Positions 31,846-43,850 of a stretch of DNA of 64,000 bases are shown here, piece after piece. The translations under genes and the position numbers were made by a program. Within the stretch, counting starts at the first letter, position 1; every line of letters begins with the position of its first letter. The notes under the pieces were generated by a model that worked only from the letters and a program-made list of their open reading frames with translations, was not told the DNA's origin and ran no database searches. This DNA comes from Syngnathus acus (taxonomy: Eukaryota > Chordata > Actinopteri > Syngnathiformes > Syngnathidae): the NCBI RefSeq assembly GCF_901709675.1, contig NC_051105.1, positions 12,944,604 to 13,008,603 on the forward strand, read 5' to 3'.

Positions 31846-32240
31846 GTTTATTTTACTTTCTGTTTTTATTTTATTGGATACTGGTGGACATGGGTACAGT
31901 GCTGGGCGTGGGCGGTGCACAAGAGGAGCCTTAATTAGTCTCACTTGACACCTGTGCTCCTGTTCCGTTTGGCGTGAGCACAGGGAAGGCTACACTTATG
32001 TGCACCGCACCAACCCCACACATACGCACAACGCACATGGCATGTTTATCGCCACTTGGGATCCTTTTGCTCTGCGCCGCGAATCAACTGTTGGTGGATC
32101 GGAATAGAGAGAGCAATAAAATGCCTAAACTGTAGTGATCGTGTGGACATTGCATCCTTAAGTGCGAGGATTACAACTGTTTTCCCCAGCTTGGCCCACC
32201 GCGGCTTCTGAACATTTTTTGGGATTTGGTAGCCACAATA
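31846..32240. other. Insertion of unknown type between LINE halves
   Basis: About 390 bp absent from the LINE coding order. It contains AATAAAATG at about 32115 and GCACAGGGAAGG / GTGGGCGGTGCAC motifs. It could be a decayed LTR or part of an older insertion; I could not find ends. Confidence 0.4.
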
Positions 32241-34190
32241 CAAGCCACAACACAAAGTTTCCTAGAGGCACTCACACTCCAAGCACTGGCATCAACTGGA
32301 TCTTATCCTGGTCAGATGTACCACCATCAAGAAAGTTCTCCACATACGCTCCTACCACAGCGCGGACTGCGACACAGACCATTTCTTGATGTGTTGCAAG
32401 CTAAAGATGCGACTGAAGAGGTTTCACCACACCAAGAAATGGGAAAACCCTTGCACTTCAGCAAGCCGTCTCAGCCGGACCTAGTAGAACTGTTTGCTGA
32501 AGCCTTCGAGCAAAAGATCAGCGCTTCACAGCCAGGAGACTCTGGCACGGAGAACTGGGAAGCCCTGCAAGACACCATGCGCCGCACAGCCTTGGCCACC
32601 TTTGGAAATAAAACCTCCAAGAAACACAAGACTGGATTGAGGCCAAGTCGACAGAACGCATTGCTCTTGCGAAATACAAGCAGTCACCCAGGGAAAAAAA
32701 CCTGCATATTCTCAGGAATGCAAGAAGCGGGGTCCAGTAGACTGCCAGGCGCTGTGCCAACGAGTACTGGATTCAACTGAGCGTGAAAATCCAAACAGCT
32801 GCTGCAACAGGAAACATCCGGGGAATGTACGATGGCATCAAGAAGGCCCGTCCAGTCCAGAGCCAGACGGCCCCTCTCAAATCCTCCATTGGGGAAGTGA
32901 TCATGGACAAAGGCCAGCAGATGGAGAGATGGGTGGAGCACTACTCCAATCGCTACTCCATGGAGAACACTTTTGCCCCGTTGGCCCTTGATGCGATCGA
33001 ATGTCTCCCAGCCATAAAAGAACTAGATGCAGAGCCGACTGTAGAAGAGTTCAGCGGGTCCATCGACAGCCTGGCCATAGGCAAAGCCCCAGGCAACGAT
33101 GGGATACCCCCGGACCTAGTCAAGCACCGCCCGCCTCAGAGCCAAGACCAAGGTTCGGGAAGTCCTCATCAGACACTTGTTTGCTGATGAAACAGCAGTT
33201 ACCACCCATACCCAGCTGGAATTGCAATCGCAGATTTTTCAGATTTTCCCAGGCCTGCTATGACTTTGGGTTGACCATCAGTCTGAAGAAGACCAACATC
33301 CTAGGACAGGATAGAGCAGCACCGCCTATCATCACCATCAACGACTACAAACTCGACGTCGTCTGTCAGTTCACCTACATTGACTTCCCCATCCTCTCCC
33401 TGGACACTGAGATTGATAAGAGAATCAGGAAGGCAGCTACAACATTTGCACGCCTCACGACCAGCGTGTGGACAAACCCCAAGCTAACCGTGAAGACCAA
33501 GATGGCAGTGTACAACGCCTGCGCTATCAGTACACTTCTTTTCGGCAGCGAGACATGGACCACATACGCCAAGGCAGGAGAAAAGACTCTATACCTTCCA
33601 CCGCCGTATCCTGAAATATTGTGGCAAGAGAAAGTAGCCAACACAGAGGTGTTGCCCACTGCTCACATTCCCAAAATGTAAACCCTCCTCAGGCAATGCA
33701 GACTACGCTGGCTTGGCCACGTGCACCGCATGGAGGATGGCTGCATCCCTAAAGACATCTACGGAGAACTGATAACCGGGAGGAGAAGCACCGGCCACCC
33801 ATATCTGCGATTCTATGTCTGCAAGAGAGACTTGAGAGCCTTCAGCACTGAGTACTGGGAGGGTCTGAGAGATGCCGTGCATAAACACCTGAAGTCAGGG
33901 GAGGAGAAACTGTTAAACAAAGTGGCTAACAGGCGAGCATGCAGAAAGGAGCGCAACGTTTCCAACGGGCCAGTAGACCACCCACAAATGCGACCGCTGC
34001 GACAGGGACTGTCACTCCCACATTGGTCTCTACAGTCAGAAAAGACGCTGCTCTAGGCGATCAGACAGCCAAGCCTAGGATGAATCCATGGTCAACCCTG
34101 ACCGACGGAGGCGTTGTGCGTGAGGTGCCTTCAATGACCACTCACACAATCCGAAAACTCGTGAATTGCACCAAAAAGCAATGAGTACAT
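32241..34190 (+). mobile_element. Third LINE, right segment: RT deletion and C-terminal zinc knuckle
   Basis: Resumes the endonuclease (HWHQLDLIL, SYHSADCDTDH at about 32290-32385). It continues through QPDLVELFAEAFEQKISA and ATGNIRGMYDGIKKA to GKAPGNDGIPPDLVKH at about 33125. There it jumps to TKVREVLIRHLFADE (catalytic FADD changed to FADE, codons 33180-33191), so the palm and fingers of the reverse transcriptase are deleted. The C-terminal part persists in shifting frames: FGLTISLKKTNILGQD, SLDTEIDKRIRKAATTFARL, WTNPKLTVKTKMAVYNACAI. A Cys/His-rich end CDRCDRDCHSHIGLYSQKRR lies at about 33989-34050. Inactive. Confidence 0.8.
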
Positions 34191-35885
34191 GAGCACATTG
34201 CAAGGAGTACGTGGAAGCATACATTAATCTATTACTCTGACATTTTCACATAGTCATAGGCTTTTTGAGCATTGGCGGTTTATTGGTTTTGTGCTGGAGT
34301 CTCACAAAGTCCTCAGAGGGAAGTATGGTAAAACCCTGAAAAAAGCATGACAAAAGAAACATAAAACATATGTGGCCCCTTATCAAAGTTTTCTGCACCA
34401 GCCAGTCAATGAATAAATTCCATTTTAACATTCCTAATGGTCATGCAAGTGAAAAAAAGAAGTTAAAAATGTTCCCACAAAAACAAAACAAAAATGATAA
34501 GAGAAAGTGATACTTTTCCAAAACACAAAACCTTTTAGTCTCTGCTACACTTTCATAATGGAGACAGATGTATGGTATTACTGTGAATGACAATCATATA
34601 TCTTCATGACAAAATTAACTTCTGAATATAATTACAATCTTAACTAAACAGGCAACTATCAAATGTTATAACAAGGGGTGCAAATTTAGATTTTTGAGAT
34701 ACCACTACTTTGCTGAAGACAGCGGTTGTCCTTTTAATCCTGTATGCCTTAAGAAAAAAGCCACAAGATCACAAACATCTTAGGATGCCACTGAAGAATG
34801 CCAATAGTTCATATTTTTGAGCAAGTCTCAATTATAGCTAATCGAATGAGACACAAACACATATACATCATTTACCCCATCATCAAAAGAAAGACCCCTA
34901 CTCCTTTACTAACCATGTCCCTGTGCAGCGAAACAAGTTCTGGCTCTTGTTAGTGGGTCTGGAGTCACTTTGTTTCGCTTGGTTAGAGACGCGGAAGGCT
35001 TTTCATGCTCCAGGGGGCTGCAGCAGATCAGCTTACAGGTTCAGACAAACATTTTGGCTCAGAAAGGGGACCATTGTTTAGAGGTCATCTTATCTGTTCA
35101 CCACAATAAACTTAGTCCTGTGACACAGAACCACTCGTATTAAACATCACTATACACTTTACAGCATACATAAACATGGATTGTCCAGAGTGATGAAGCA
35201 TATACTCAATCAGAAAGTCACACGCTCCAGTAGCAAGCTTCAATCTTGCTTATTCCTGGATAGTTATTTGGCATAGGCATGAAGACTGCGATGTGCTATG
35301 TATACATATGCAGCTCTTTGGCAAGATATAAAGATGTTGCTCTACCTATGTAGAAGAAAATGCCGGTGCAAAGCATATGGTCACACTGTGCTCATAATAA
35401 ATCCTCTTTAAAGTTCATCTGCCTGCTTACATTTACATACACCCACACAAACCTACATCCTTAGGTACATATACATATATGTTTGGTAAGCAATTAGCAT
35501 CTGCAGTAAAAGTGCATATACTAATTTGCAACTTTATTTTGTTAATTCTTTTAGACCACCAGGATGTGCTAATTTAGGGCGGTTTGACAGAACTAGATTT
35601 TGGCTTGATTCCTTGTTATCGTTGTACAACAATTTTTTTGATAACTGCATATGTTTGCTGATCATTTAGTAAAAGTGACAGTAAAAGTGCATACATTCAT
35701 TTGCAATTTTATTTAGTTAATTCTTTATGATCACCAAGATATGTTAATATAGGGCAGCTTGACAGAAATAGATTTAGTCCTGATGCCCTGTTATAGTTGT
35801 CGAACAAATGTTTTTGTATTAAACATATTTTCAAAATTCCGTGTATAACATTGATTGACCGACCTACCTCCCTACCGTGACATAA
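34191..35885. other. Long stretch without recognised features
   Basis: A+T-rich single-copy-looking DNA. A weak internal similarity is visible between about 35500-35600 and 35670-35790 (AAAAGTGCATA, TTTATTT.GTTAATTCTTT, TAGGGC.G.TTGACAGAA.TAGATTT), suggesting an old local duplication of roughly 180 bp. No genes recognised. Confidence 0.5.
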
Positions 35886-35918
35886 TACAATAGAACCCCA
35901 GAACTCGACGCTAATTCG

Positions 35919-36279
35919 TGTCACGGGCGGATGGAGCAAGGCGACCAAGTGCAGCTTGGACCAGGGTTTATTGGAGAACTCAAAAGGCAAACTGACACGA
36001 CTTAACAAAACAATAACTTGAGTGACTGACCGGGACGTGAAACAAGAAGACAGCAGGACATGACGACAGCAAGACCGTACGACAACAGGAACCAAAAAGA
36101 CATCAAGACAACAACAATGATCCGACAGGGAGTGACACACAGACAGGACTTAAATACAAGACAGGTAACAAGAGGCAGGTGAGAATGATCACACTAATCA
36201 TGGGCACACAGGAGGGGAGGGGCGAGCACACAGACACACGGACAGAAACTATGGACATGATCGGGGACGAGTCCTGACA
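35919..36279 (-). mobile_element. Solo LTR of an LTR retrotransposon
   Basis: 361 bp with TGTCA at one end and TGACA at the other, flanked by a direct repeat AATTCG (35913-35918 and 36280-36285). On the minus strand it has a TATTTAAG promoter-like box (36149-36156 on the plus strand) and, further downstream, AATAAA (35967-35972). This is the U3-R-U5 layout of a gypsy-type LTR. No internal gag or pol sequence flanks it, so it is a solo LTR left by recombination. Confidence 0.85.
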
Positions 36280-36759
36280 AATTCGTTCCGCAAGCAGCGT
36301 TGAGTAAAACCGTCGAGTTCCACAGCAATTTGTCTAGTTTGGGCTAAAACAGTACTTAAAACCACAAAAAAAAAAAAATGAAAATACAGTACAGCGAAAA
36401 CTTGGAGCACAGCCTTACGTGGTCCGTATTCAGCGCTTGACACGAGCCGGACATTTAAAAGACAAACAATGAGCTTGAAATAAATTGAACATGACAAAAT
36501 AACACTATTTAAACACAAAACTTACTTACCCATGGTAGAAGAGCAAAACTCCCGGAAATAATGTAAAATCTACGGAAGTACAAATCAATATGAACAAAAG
36601 GATGACTATTGTTGACAAATACAGTAGCTCTCTTTTTACACAGTTGTTATCGCGTGAACTCAAGTCTTCAGCATAAACCCCGTAAGCCAGTGCACCTTTC
36701 CAGAAGCGCATCGCACACTACCACAGTCGAGCGTGACAATGGTTTAAAACCCGCTAAAC
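36280..36759 (+). other. Interior of family K
   Basis: Non-coding remainder of the TIR element between the solo LTR and the hAT insertion. It includes AACCGTCGAGTTCC and an A-run at 36365. Reading frames on either strand have no recognisable motif. Confidence 0.5.
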
Positions 36760-37758
36760 CAAAGTCCGGCCCGCGGGCCAAATCTGGCCACCGGTCAGAT
36801 TTCATACGGCCCGCAGCTACGGTCTTATAATGTATTATTTATGGCCCGCCTGCACTGTCAAATTGAATACAAAAAAATCATGAAACTGTAATTCCTCCTA
36901 TTACCAAAGGTTGGCAGCACCACCCCTCTCCGCTCATTTCTGCCATGGCGACTGCAAAGAAAACGAGTCAAGTTGATATTGAAGGCCGTCGCTTTCAAGA
37001 GAAATGGGAATTACAATACTTCTTCACTGAAAATCAAGGCAATTGTGTTTGTCTAATTTGTAAAGAGACAGTTGTCTTGTTTAAGGATTTCAACCTAAAG
37101 AGACACTATAGTCTAATATATTAGACTAAACATGCTAACACATACGACAAGCTAACAGGGAGTGACCGAGCTGATAAAGTGAAGCAGCTCCAAGCTGAAC
37201 TGGCATCACAACAGCGATTCTTCATGCGGGGCTGTGAGTCAAAAGTAAATCAAAAGTGAATATTACTTAATATTAAATAATTCGAAGTGGCCATGGTACT
37301 GTTGATGTTATGAAACTGTAGACGTGACAAACTATTACTTTCTGAAAGATATTGTAAATGACAAGAGCAAAATTCACTTATTTTAAGTTTTAATAATAAC
37401 AGACAACTTTGCATTACTTATAACTCCTGTTTAAAATGTTCATGAGGCAAAAATAATTTTAAACTCATGTAAATTTAAGGTATTTCATACAGTTTGTTCA
37501 ATGTTATCTGACTCTTCAGATATGAATGAAAGGCAGAATTTGTGTTTTTAGAGTTGTTCACATCTGCCGAGTGGCTTATATTTGGTTATTTTGTCATTTG
37601 AAAAATAAAGACAATTGGGACAGTGAAATTTGTTTTATAACAGTGTGCATTTCCATGAAATGTTTGTAGTTAAGAAATGTCCGAAAAAACTATTGGCCCC
37701 CGGAACCCCTTCACTTTATCAAATCTGGCCCTCCTTGCAAAATGTTTGGACACCCCTG
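36760..37758 (+). mobile_element. hAT element with BED-finger transposase relic and 8-bp target duplication
   Basis: 999 bp between two copies of CGCTAAAC (36752-36759 and 37759-37766). The right end is the canonical complement of CAGGGGTGTCCAAACA. The left end starts CAAAGTCCGGCCCGCGGGCC, so the first dozen bases of the usual terminus appear lost or altered. A frame at ATG 36945 encodes a BED-type zinc finger (FQEKWELQYFFTEN, CVCLICKE, NLKRHY) as at the start of Charlie-like hAT transposases. A TAG at 37122 and a stop about 45 codons later end it. The catalytic domain is absent. Confidence 0.85.
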
Positions 37759-37970
37759 CGCTAAACGATGCCAACTAATGTTGGATTCAGAAGCTTTGTT
37801 CGAGATCACAGGCAAAGGTTTCCTGTCATTTTGCATCGAGTCCCGAGGTCGTCAAGTTCCGATGTTCTACTGTAAAATGATGAGCTTTAAGTCTTAGCAT
37901 CACAACAAAACAGTTCAGTTTTATGGTCAAATTCTGAAAATGTGAAAGTCAATGGTTGGCAGGATATCTA

Positions 37971-39263
37971 CCGTATTGGCCCGAATATAAGACAACCCTG
38001 ATTATAGGACGACCCCCTCTTTTTCAAGACTCAAGTTTGAAAAGAGACTTTTTGAACACCAAATTTAATTTTTATACAGAAAATTATTACATCTGAAACA
38101 AATGATTATAACAATATATTCAAGAGAAAAAGCATGTTATTTTGCATCATTCAAATCATGCAAAAACTGTCTATCACATCTTAATATCTGAACATTTAAA
38201 TATGTAAACTAAAGTGCAATCACATTTGTAAATGAATGGCTTCTGGTTTTTGAAATGAAAATAAACCAATCTACTGTGATAAAACAACAAAATTGCAATA
38301 ACGGCATTAACCATCAAAGTGAAGTCTAACTGTAACTGTAGTCTTGAAACAAATCTGAATAAGGAAAAACATTGCAATAAAATAATGCAAACTGCTACCG
38401 CTATTGTTGGGGAGCCTGAGGACTGTATAGGGGGTTCGATCGGATAGTTATGCTCTTTCCGCCCCCGGGTGTCGGTCAGAACACAGGAGGGAAGACGTGG
38501 TTCGGTTTTGATTGAATTAATGGCAAAAAGGTAAAAGGCACTGTGGCTCATAGGGGCATACAGGCAAACTGGCACACGTTTGGTCGTAAGAATATGTGAG
38601 CAGGTGTGTGTAGTGTACATGGGTGAGTCTTTGGGTGTGTGAATGTGATTCTTGTGTGTGTGATTATTGTATGAAGCGTGTGAAGGGTGTGTGTGGTGTG
38701 TGTGGGGTGTGTGTGTGTGCGTGTGTGTGCGGGGTGTGTATGGTTCTGCAACAGACAGAAATACAGCACGTAAGTCAACGCTCAACTTCTGACGTCACAC
38801 AACACGACGGCACACATTACATAATTAACTGCGCGTAACGGTTCCGCTATACTAAATAACCATGAATGAAATACTCTCGGCAACACACCAAACATAAGTC
38901 ATCGAGACAACAAAATTAATTTGCTGGCGACCGTTAGTCGCCGTGCTGCTGCGTAACGGCTACTCGTACGATGCGAGGCAAACTTAAAGGAAACTATCAA
39001 TCAAACGGCGCACACACGAAACAAACCGCGATCAGACAAACGGCACAACAGTAGACATTAGTATTAATGAAATGTATATACTCACTTTGTGTCAAAGACG
39101 CACACGATCACAGCAACATACTCAGTCGATACCAGCAACCTTTAACTTACCGCTGCGCACATGTGAGTGGAAATAATGTCTAGACCCCGAATGTAAGACA
39201 ACCCCCATTTTTCAGTCTTATTTCAATGCAAAAAAACATCATCTTATATTCGGGACAATACGG
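37971..39263 (+). mobile_element. TIR element family A, copy 3
   Basis: 1,293 bp flanked by TA, with ends CCGTATTGGCCCGAATATA and TATATTCGGGACAATACGG. It contains the left interior shared with copy 1 (to about 38430) and the GT-rich minisatellite (38604-38745) and right interior shared with copy 2. It is thus the most complete reference copy here. No credible transposase; Thr-His-rich frames come from the minisatellite. Confidence 0.88.
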
Positions 39264-39450
39264 TAATCAACCAGCTATTTAACAAACCGATAATAAAGCA
39301 CCAGGGGCATTTATAATGCCGGGTATTTGCACTCTTCCCAATTCTTTTTCCACAGTTTTATTTATTTATTTAAGATTGTCAAAGAAATGCAAATGTCAGA
39401 CATGTGAATACAAAATGCATCTTTTTAAAAGTTGATTTCGTTTAAGGAAA

Positions 39451-39965
39451 AAAATAATACAGATAACTGGCCCTGCATGAAAAAGTATTTGCCTCCTTGT
39501 TAAATCATAAATTAACTGTAGCTAATCACATTAAATTGGAAAGGCGAAATCATTTTCTCTAAAAACAAGCTTGATTATGTCCTGAGCTGTTCTATTCAAT
39601 CTTAGAAATCACTTCATTAATCTGTCTGACAAAATGAAGTTGGCCACAAGTACTCAAAAAGCTGCAACAAAATGTCATGATCCAAAGTACAAATGAGAGA
39701 TAATTGATCAGTCTAGAAAGTCTTACAAAGTCATTTCTAAACCTGTATGACTCAAGTGAACCACATTGAGATCTATTACCCACAGGAGTGGCCTGCCTAC
39801 AGAAATTAACCCAAGAGCACGACAACAACCCAACCAGGAGGTCACACGGAGCAACGTGTAAAAAACTGTAGCCCTTCATTGCCTCAGTTAAGGTCAGTCA
39901 TGATCAACAAATCAACAATGAGGAAGCTACTAGGTAAAAAGTCCTGAAACCACTGCTGACCAAAA
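39451..39965 (+). mobile_element. Heavily decayed Tc1-like transposon, 5' part
   Basis: Recognisable Tc1 landmarks are GCATGAAAAAGTATTTGCC near the start, AATTAACTGTAGCTAATCAC, and a decayed N-terminal helix-turn-helix (GATCAGTCTAGAAAGTCTTA, CAAGTGAACCACATTGAGAT). Stops and indels throughout. Boundaries approximate. Confidence 0.65.
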
Positions 39966-40203
39966 TCTCAAGTGGGGCGTGATGATTTGTGATGTCTGAT
40001 GAAGACTTTGTATGAGCAGTTAAATATAATTATCCCAAGGACAATTCTGTCTAGTAAGGGCCTACAGATTACCTCAGGAGTCCAATTTAATGACACAAAC
40101 ACTTTCTTGTGATTTGTTCTTATTTAGAGGTGCTACAGCTTTTTTTTTTTGGTCATGTAACCTCGATAGAATATTTGCTCATCTCGACTCACACTGTAAA
40201 CAA

Positions 40204-40338
40204 CGTGTGTGTGTGTGCGTGTGTGTGTGCGCGCGTGCGTGCGTGTGTAGGTGTGTGTGCGTGTGTGTGTGCGTGTGTGTGTGCGTGTGCGCGCGTGCGT
40301 GTGTGTGTAGGTGTGTGTGCGTGCGTGCGTGCGTGCAT
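40204..40338. repeat. (GT)n/(GCGT)n microsatellite
   Basis: About 135 bp of GT with GCGT and GTAG interruptions. Frames on both strands crossing it (Val-Cys-rich or Thr-His-rich) are artefacts. Confidence 0.92.
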
Positions 40339-40359
40339 GCTTGTGTGTCCATTCAATAA

Positions 40360-40899
40360 ACCTTACCTCCAGCCAATCATACGCATCAGTGCAGATATGG
40401 TAAAGTGTGAGCAAAGAAAGGGAAGCAGTTTTTGGCCTGATTTTTTCATTTCATGTGCCCACCACAGTGCATTAAACCGGAGCACAGTTGGAGCCAGAAG
40501 AGCTCATTTGACAATTTATATGTATATATGCAAAATCCCATCCTGTCTGCCATTACAACAGTACTCATAAAACTAGTCTGCGTGAATAGTCTTTCTTTTG
40601 TCTATACATCGTCACGCACCAGTAAACATCAGGTTATCTTGTTTTAGGTTAGTCTTTTGTATTTTGTTTGCAAACTATGCACGCCATCTTGAGCTGAGGA
40701 CAAGATTACAAAACTATTCAAATTGTGTATCAGAGGCACGGCCATCTATCCCTGAAACAAATACTTAAACTCTGGTTTCATATGATTAAAATGTACTCAA
40801 CTCTAAAATATTCAAATTATTTATTAGTTTGTAACCTAGTATATGTCCGAATCAAGTAAATCTAAATGGAACCAAATGATGTTTTTCACCCCAATTTAT
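40360..40899. other. Unassigned non-coding stretch
   Basis: No repeat or coding similarity recognised. Confidence 0.4.
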
Positions 40900-41925
40900 G
40901 ATTCAAGATTCAAGAGATTCAAAGCGTTTATTGTCATATGTACAAAAGGAAAGCACTTTTTCTTTGTGCAATGAAATTATTTCGCTGTCCGTTAAAGTGC
41001 CAGACAAGGTAAGGAGATTAAAAGAAGGTTAAATAGTAAAAAAAACACAAAATATAAAAACCACAATATATACACAGCATATACAACTACGAAGGTGAGG
41101 GATGTCCAATATAGGCTAGTGCAAAAATGGCATTGTGCAACAGTTGTGAGAGTTATAGTGAATGTACTGTTAAACTGGGGAGAATGCAGTGCAAAACAAA
41201 GTGAGTGTAAACAGTGTACAGTAAAGTACAGATCAGTGACTGAGGTAGTGATCTGGTCAGCTGTTTAAGAGTCTAATGGCCGTGGGGAAGAAAGAGTTCT
41301 TGAAACGGGAGATTTTACATTATACACTTCTGTACCTCCGGCCTGAGGGGAGAAGTGTGAACAGTCCATGTTGGGGGTGGGGTCTTTAACGATGGACGCC
41401 ACTCTCCTGTGGACCCTACGGTGGTGGATACTCTGCAGAGAGGGCAGCGGAGTCCGGGTGATTTTCTCTGCCGTCCTCACCACTCTCTGCAGTCGCTTGC
41501 GGTCCACAACAGTACAGCTGCCGTACCGCGCGGAGATGCAGCTGGTCATGATGCTCTGGATGCAGCAGCTGTAGAAGTTGCTGAGGATCTTGGGGGACAT
41601 TTCGAACTTCCTCAGCCTCCTTAGGAAATACAGCCGCTGTTGAGCATTTTTGACCAGCTGTGTGGTGTTGAGTGTCCAGGTGAGGTCGTCACTGAGATGG
41701 ACACCCAGGTATTTGAAGCTGCTCACCCTCTCAATTTCAAGCTGTCAAATGAAAAGTGGCTGGTGAGGTCCCCTTTTCTTCCTCACGTCCACTATTATCT
41801 CCTTCGTTTTGTCCGTATTGAGGGTGAGGTTTTTTTCTTCACACCATGACACTAGGCTGTCCACCTCCCTCCTGTAGCCCGCCTCATCTCTGCCAGTGAT
41901 GATGTTTGTTATGATGTTTTATATT
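40900..41925 (-). mobile_element. CR1/Rex1-like LINE, 5'-truncated 3' end
   Basis: The minus strand encodes, from about 41925, a DEAGYRREVDSLVSWCEEK start, NLTLNTDKTKEIIVDVRKKR, a stop, then 41726-41265 FKYLGVHLSDDLTWT, KNAQQRLYFLRRLRKF, MTSCISARYGS, RLQRVVRTAEKITRTPLPSL. These are the same post-RT motifs as the LINE end at the start of the window, in a diverged copy. The 3' UTR ends in a short GAATCTTGAATC tail at 40900-40924. Confidence 0.82.
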
Positions 41926-42731
41926 AGCATTAGTTCCTCCAGGTCCAGAAACATTGGACGATGACTCACTTCCATTTGCTCTGCTCTCTGGCGATCTATC
42001 TCGCTCCACTATAATCCAGCAACAAATAAACTGTATTAACAATGCAAACTGCCCTCCACTAGTTATAATTATGACAGGATTACAGTAAGGACTCTGAATT
42101 TTGACTCGACACAGCTCAAACAATCCAACAACCTTATTCTGCGGATAAGTTCTCCTTCAGCAATCAAAAAGGTGCCCCATTAGTAAAGCTGAATTCATGG
42201 TAAATTATTAGTTTCTCAGTATCATAGCTGAGCCGATACAAAGAATCAACGTGTAATTTTGAATGGTAAACTAAAGAAAGTCAGTTGTTTTGACAAACAA
42301 AAACTGGCTTTGGAATATGGCTGGAGGTAGAGAAGACACTACAAAATGATATACGTGATGAGGATAAAGGGTTGAAAAAATGTCCCAAACATAACTCAGT
42401 GGTAAACTTCTCAACCTCTTCAAAACGAAACACCCATTAAAAAGCAAAAAACGCCTCGTTGCCTCAAAACACCATTCCACATACAAGGCATGAAAGCAGA
42501 CAAGATAAAACAGAAGTGTTAATAAGAAAAACATCAAAAAGTTGTCTTTCCCTACATCTCCTATTCCTCATCAAAGTGGGTGAGCAAGATGTGGGAAGAT
42601 GATGTACTGCCGTGAGAGAGTCACAATTTGTTTTCTCATTTTTTATCTTGTCAGGCTTTTTTCCCTGCTTTTTTTTAATACACAGCTAAGTATTGATATG
42701 TTGTACAGTGGTGATTTTACCATTTTCAGCT
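41926..42731. other. Unassigned non-coding stretch
   Basis: A+T-rich, with no repeat or coding similarity recognised. The 88-codon minus-strand frame at 42271-42537 has no recognisable motif. Confidence 0.4.
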
Positions 42732-42862
42732 TCTGCCTAAGAAACAAAACAGCGTTAAGGCAATGTGCTTTCAAATTTTTAAGTAGTTAATGATTTTACT
42801 GGAACCGGTTCAGACCTCCATGGGGCCCTGTGCAAAAATATGTCAAGGTGCCCCCCTAACGA

Positions 42863-43345
42863 AGGGTGTATTCAGACCCGACTATTTGGTCCGCTTGAAA
42901 CGGACCAGGCTTCGATTGTAATGTTAGTCCGGACCTTTTGTGCAGGTGTGAATACACACAAAATGAATCCTGGTGTGGATTAAAGAAACGGACCGAGACC
43001 CACTTTTCAAGTGGTCTCGGTTAGCTTCCAAACAAACTCTGGTGCGGTTTGCTTCAGGTGTGAATACAAACAGCGAAGATCAGCACCAACAGCACAAATG
43101 TGCAGGGAAGGAACGCAGCGCGTAGGACTCGCATGTTTTCCTCCATTTTCGGGTCTGTGCTCTGTGCGCTGCCCTGGTCATTGCTGTCCAATGGGAGCAC
43201 AGATCATCACAAGCTTGGATGTGAATACTTCACTTGCAAAATGTACAGTCTGAATAGGAACTGCACTAAACGAAAAAAATTAAGTCTGCTTTGGGTCCGG
43301 ACCAAACAAGCGGACTAAAGGACTTTTCTGGTCTGAACACACCCT
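42863..43345 (+). mobile_element. TIR element family L, copy in duplication unit 1
   Basis: Ends AGGGTGTATTCAGACC and GGTCTGAACACACCCT are inverted repeats with one mismatch. Subterminal repeats of GGTCCG, CGGACCA and AGGTGTGAATACA are seen. 483 bp without transposase. The target duplication is not clear, so the superfamily is open. Confidence 0.65.
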
Positions 43346-43462
43346 AAAGTCGTCAAGACTGTCACAAGTTCAGTTATTAGGCCTACTTATTTCCCTTGGG
43401 TTAACGTTGAATGGAACATTCATATCTGTAGCTAGTTTCATAGACATTGGCCATTTGCTATC

Positions 43463-43850
43463 CATGCATCCATCCATCAACAGAAAGCAAAATAAACCAT
43501 CCATCCATTTTCTATACTGCAATACTGTCGCGGACGTGCTGGAGCCTATCCCAGCAGTCATCGGGCAGTAGGCGGGGGACACCCTGAACCGGTTGGCAGC
43601 CGATCGCAGGGCACACAGAGAAGAACAACCATTCATGCTCGCACTCACAGCTAGGGGCATTTTGGAGTGTTCAATTGGCCTACCAAGCATGTTTTTGGGA
43701 TGAGGAAAGAAACCAGAGTGCCCGGAGAAAACCCACGCAGACACGGGGAGAACATGCAAATTCCACAGGGGAGGGCCGGAGGTGGAATCGAACCCGCACC
43801 CTCCTAACTGTGAGGCGGACGTGCTACCCAGTGTTCCACTGAGCCGCCGG
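43463..43850 (-). mobile_element. V-SINE-like SINE, copy in duplication unit 1
   Basis: On the minus strand it has the tRNA-like head (GCGGCTCAGTGGAACACTGG, then GGGTTCGATTCCACC as B box), the full body and the 3' tail GAAAATGGATGGATGG. A ggatggatg-rich extension reaches the left target site. The left copy of its target duplication is GGCCATTTGCTA at about 43448. Confidence 0.88.

Larger units (their letters stand above)
35888..37872 (+). mobile_element. TIR element family K hosting two later insertions
   Basis: Flanked by TA. The left end CAATAGAACCCCAGAACTCG and the right end (complement CAGTAGAACATCGGAACTTG) form imperfect inverted repeats. Removing the solo LTR and hAT element inside, with one copy of each duplication, leaves about 610 bp without a transposase. 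The three-layer nesting shows K is the oldest of the three. Confidence 0.7.

Noticed and set aside
40090-40570. Val/Cys-rich and Thr/His-rich proteins of 90-150 residues
   Set aside because: They are translations of a GT microsatellite; similar frames at 22.4, 38.6, 54.5 and 56.8 kb are rejected for the same reason.
42863-43345. piggyBac or Harbinger assignment for family L
   Set aside because: No TTAA or TWA duplication could be seen at its ends, so the superfamily is left open.
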